From Thermotoga sp. (GTDB taxonomy: Bacteria; Thermotogota; Thermotogae; B21-G9), in contig QNAU01000036.1 in NCBI GenBank assembly GCA_003641545.1, positions 1 to 9,596 of the forward strand: a DNA stretch of 9,596 nt, written 5' to 3'. Positions 7,342 to 9,596 of the stretch are shown in pieces (the stretch's first letter is position 1; every line of letters starts with the position of its first letter). A program made the position numbers and the translations under genes. The notes beneath the pieces were generated by a model, which saw only the letters and a program-made list of their open reading frames with translations, was not told the DNA's origin and searched no databases.

Positions 7342-8234
7342 TGGGACAAATTCTCCACATGACTTTCTCCATGACAACTCCGATACTCTTCGCTGGGATT
7401 GGTGGACTGTTCACAGGGATTTCGGGATATCTCAACATAGGTTTAGAAGGACTGATGCTGCTATCCGCCTTCTTCTCCGCTCACATCGCGAATGTGACGG
7501 GAAATATATTGCTTGGTACTTTCGCGGGAACTTTGGTATCCATCCTGTTTTCACTCATCATGGTGCTTTTGATCGATAGGTTCGGTGCCAATCTTTACAT
7601 AGTTGGTCTTGCAACAAACCTGATGGCTGATGGTCTGACGGTTTTCACCATGCAGGTTCTCTTCAACAGCAAGGGAACGATCATGTTCTCTGAGATACCG
7701 AAGATGAGACTCATAGATCCATTTCCAAGGGGATCCATCCTTGAGATTTTCAACGGTTACACGATCTTCGACTATCTCGCAATCCTTATCACCTTGATCG
7801 TATATTTCCTGCTTTCAAAAACCAGATTCGGATACAATCTCAGAGCGATCGGGAAGAACAGGGAAGCGATGATCATGTTGGGAATCAACGTGAATAAGTA
7901 TATTTACGTATCCTTCATGATGAGCGGGTTGTTTTGTGGCTTGGCTGGTGCATCTCTCTCGATCCCCTTACGATCCTTCGTGGAGAACATGACGGGTGGA
8001 AGGGGATGGATAGCTTTGGTGACGGTGGTGGTGTCCAACGGTAATCCTCTCGTTCTGTTGTTGTTTTCCATATTGTTTGGTTTCTTCACCGCCCTTTCGA
8101 ATTTTATACAAACGATGTGGAAATCTTCCCCATTGATCTTCTCCATCCCGTACATCCTGACCATTCTGATCCTGGTGGCACACTCCGTCGGATCGAGGGG
8201 ATCGATGAAACCGAATTCCAAAGGGGATGGTTGA
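7341..8234 (+). CDS. BPD_transp_2-type ABC transporter permease, second subunit (NupQ/YufQ-like)
   Basis: Second membrane subunit of the importer, expected to pair with the preceding permease. The 297-residue product is hydrophobic almost throughout. It carries the family signature early, with GIGGLFTGISG followed by YLNIGLEGLML (30-40), matching the usual VNIGLEGLM motif of this subunit type. Later landmarks are SKTRFGYNLRAIGKNREAM, the charged coupling region that contacts the ATPase, then a SGLFCGLAGASLS helix and GGRGWIALVTVVVSNGNP, which correspond to the conserved end of the family. The shorter length and the early signature distinguish it from the first permease. Its TGA directly precedes the ATG of reverse gyrase with no base between. 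ATG 7338 would add one residue. Function as a permease is secure; substrate is inferred. Confidence 0.88.
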   Translation: MGQILHMTFSMTTPILFAGIGGLFTGISGYLNIGLEGLMLLSAFFSAHIANVTGNILLGTFAGTLVSILFSLIMVLLIDRFGANLYIVGLATNLMADGLTVFTMQVLFNSKGTIMFSEIPKMRLIDPFPRGSILEIFNGYTIFDYLAILITLIVYFLLSKTRFGYNLRAIGKNREAMIMLGINVNKYIYVSFMMSGLFCGLAGASLSIPLRSFVENMTGGRGWIALVTVVVSNGNPLVLLLFSILFGFFTALSNFIQTMWKSSPLIFSIPYILTILILVAHSVGSRGSMKPNSKGDG

Positions 8235-9596
8235 ATGCCGATAGGGGTGAGATATTCGCATTCGTGTATCAACTGTGGTGATTTGAACACCGATCTGAGG
8301 AACATGAGGATGCTTCCATGTGAGCAATGTCTTCCAAACGATACGTTTAAACTCGATGTTCTGGATCTCGATGCGAAGATTGAAATGATGGAAAGAATGA
8401 GAAAGATTGGAACGTTGAAGGAATACGAGAAGATCGTCGCACTTGAGAGGAGATTTCGAGAATACGTCGAGTTCTTTCAGAGAAAGATCGGTTCCGAGCC
8501 AACCTCGTTTCAAAAAACGTGGATGAAGAGAGTGCTCTCCTCGAAAAGTTTCACCGTCGTCGCTCCAACTGGTGTTGGAAAGACAACCTTCGGTATGATA
8601 ACAGCCCTTTGGATCTCCAAAAATGAGGGAAAATCACTCCTCGTGTTTCCAACCATAATCTTAGCTACACAGGTTTATGAAAGGATGGTGAAACTCTCGG
8701 ATGGAAACGAACGCATTCTTCTGTACCATTCGAAACTGAGAAAATCGGACAGAGAAAAAGCGATGGAGAGGATCGTTAAGGATGAATTCGACATACTCTT
8801 GGTGTCATCACAGTTCATATCGAGAAGCTGGGATGCTGTGAAGACCAAGAAATTCGATTTCATATTCATCGACGATGTGGATTCGGTGCTCAAATCCTCG
8901 AGTAACATTGATCGAATCATAATTCTCACGGGAATACCTGAAAAGATCGTTAAAGAACGATTCGAGATGATGATGAAAGCTGAGTCGAAGGAGGAACCCA
9001 TCCACACCGATCACGGGATACTGGTCGTTTCATCCGCGACCGCAAGACCCAAAGGGTTGAAGCCACTTCTGTTCAGAGAGCTACTCGGGTTCGATGTGGG
9101 CAGTCTGGTGGTTTCCGTCAGAAACATATCCAACCTCATCATAAAAAGCAAATCCCATGAAAAACTGAAGGAAATTCTATCTCTTCTGAGAGATGGGGTT
9201 TTGATTTTTACCCCATCCAAGGGAGAGCTTGACGAACTGATGAAGGTTCTCGAAGATTTGAAAAAAGATGGTATAGAGATATCGAGTGTTGAAAAGGATG
9301 AGGAAAATCTGCTGAGGATGTTCAAAGAAGGAAAATTGAACATCTTATGTGGAGTCGCCAGATACTATGGGAAGCTTGTCAGAGGTTTGGATATGCCCGA
9401 AAGGGCGAAATTCGCACTCTTTTGGGGTGTGCCCTGTTTCGAATACAGGATCGACATGGATGGAGCGAACAGGTTCGTGCTGAGAAAGGTCCTTCGGGAG
9501 ATGGCGAAGAGAGAGAGGGAATACGCGAATTTGTTGAAACTTGTGGAAAAAGAGAGGGATATTGAAAGGGTCAGAATGGTGGTTAGGGGAAAGATA
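8235..9596 (+). CDS. rgy: Reverse gyrase, N-terminal helicase-like part (3' end missing)
   Basis: Reverse gyrase uses ATP to introduce positive supercoils and protects DNA in hyperthermophiles. It fuses an SF2 helicase-like half to a type IA topoisomerase half. The first 454 codons are present with no stop before the window edge; full proteins run to about 1100 residues, so the topoisomerase half and its catalytic Tyr lie outside. An N-terminal zinc finger is visible (C11, C14, C29, C32). Then come a Q-motif region (Q93), Walker A PTGVGKTT (111-118), DDVD (213-216) in place of DEAD, and SAT (267-269). The second helicase domain contains GVLIFTPSK, and near the end GKLVRGLDMPERAKF followed by FWGVP. 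The N-terminus aligns by eye, without gaps through the zinc finger, with T. maritima reverse gyrase as I remember it. ATG 8235 follows the permease TGA directly, with an AGGGGAT-like site at 8222-8228. Confidence 0.93.
   Translation, partial: MPIGVRYSHSCINCGDLNTDLRNMRMLPCEQCLPNDTFKLDVLDLDAKIEMMERMRKIGTLKEYEKIVALERRFREYVEFFQRKIGSEPTSFQKTWMKRVLSSKSFTVVAPTGVGKTTFGMITALWISKNEGKSLLVFPTIILATQVYERMVKLSDGNERILLYHSKLRKSDREKAMERIVKDEFDILLVSSQFISRSWDAVKTKKFDFIFIDDVDSVLKSSSNIDRIIILTGIPEKIVKERFEMMMKAESKEEPIHTDHGILVVSSATARPKGLKPLLFRELLGFDVGSLVVSVRNISNLIIKSKSHEKLKEILSLLRDGVLIFTPSKGELDELMKVLEDLKKDGIEISSVEKDEENLLRMFKEGKLNILCGVARYYGKLVRGLDMPERAKFALFWGVPCFEYRIDMDGANRFVLRKVLREMAKREREYANLLKLVEKERDIERVRMVVRGKI

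Noticed and set aside
7968..8513. Minus-strand open frame spanning the permease and reverse gyrase junction
   Set aside because: It overlaps two well-supported genes, has a His/Arg-rich composition typical of antisense reading, and shows no family motif.
9347..9565. Short plus-strand open frame inside the reverse gyrase region
   Set aside because: The reverse gyrase frame is open throughout and matches the family here, so this is an out-of-frame shadow.

Overview
The window looks like chromosomal DNA from a hyperthermophilic bacterium of the Thermotogae, most likely a Thermotoga or Pseudothermotoga relative. The strongest evidence is the last gene. It is the 5' part of a reverse gyrase, a hallmark enzyme of hyperthermophiles, and its N-terminus, as I recall that protein, closely resembles Thermotoga maritima reverse gyrase. 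Heavy AGA/AGG use for arginine, charged lysine- and glutamate-rich proteins, strong GGAGGTGAT-type ribosome binding sites and very tight gene packing agree with this. The genus is inference.

All eight genes lie on the + strand with almost no non-coding DNA; the largest gap is about 28 bases. From left to right: the 3' part of an LptD/OstA-like outer-membrane barrel protein (1-2223, start off the left edge); a FliJ-like flagellar export coiled-coil protein (2247-2696); an unrecognised protein with a C-terminal membrane anchor (2696-3748); a four-gene BMP/PnrA-type ABC transporter consisting of a binding protein (3777-4778), a double ATPase (4775-6316) and two permeases (6319-7341 and 7341-8234); and the first 454 codons of reverse gyrase (8235 to the right edge).

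The four transporter genes form a self-contained importer. The binding protein captures a ligand, probably a nucleoside or related compound, outside the cytoplasmic membrane. The two BPD_transp_2-type permeases form the channel, and the single polypeptide with two nucleotide-binding domains drives transport. Junctions of the ATGA, TGATG and TGAATG kinds suggest translational coupling from the binding protein into reverse gyrase. The whole run is probably one operon, or overlapping transcripts with promoters outside the window. I saw no convincing internal promoter or terminator.

No RNA genes, mobile elements, CRISPR arrays or long repeats were found. I see no clear evidence of a new defence or mobile system. 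The points most worth checking are the anchored protein of unknown function, the atypical ligand loop and missing lipobox in the binding protein, the hairpin over its ribosome binding site, the LptD-like protein in a Thermotogae setting, and the direct abutment of reverse gyrase to a nucleoside-type transporter.
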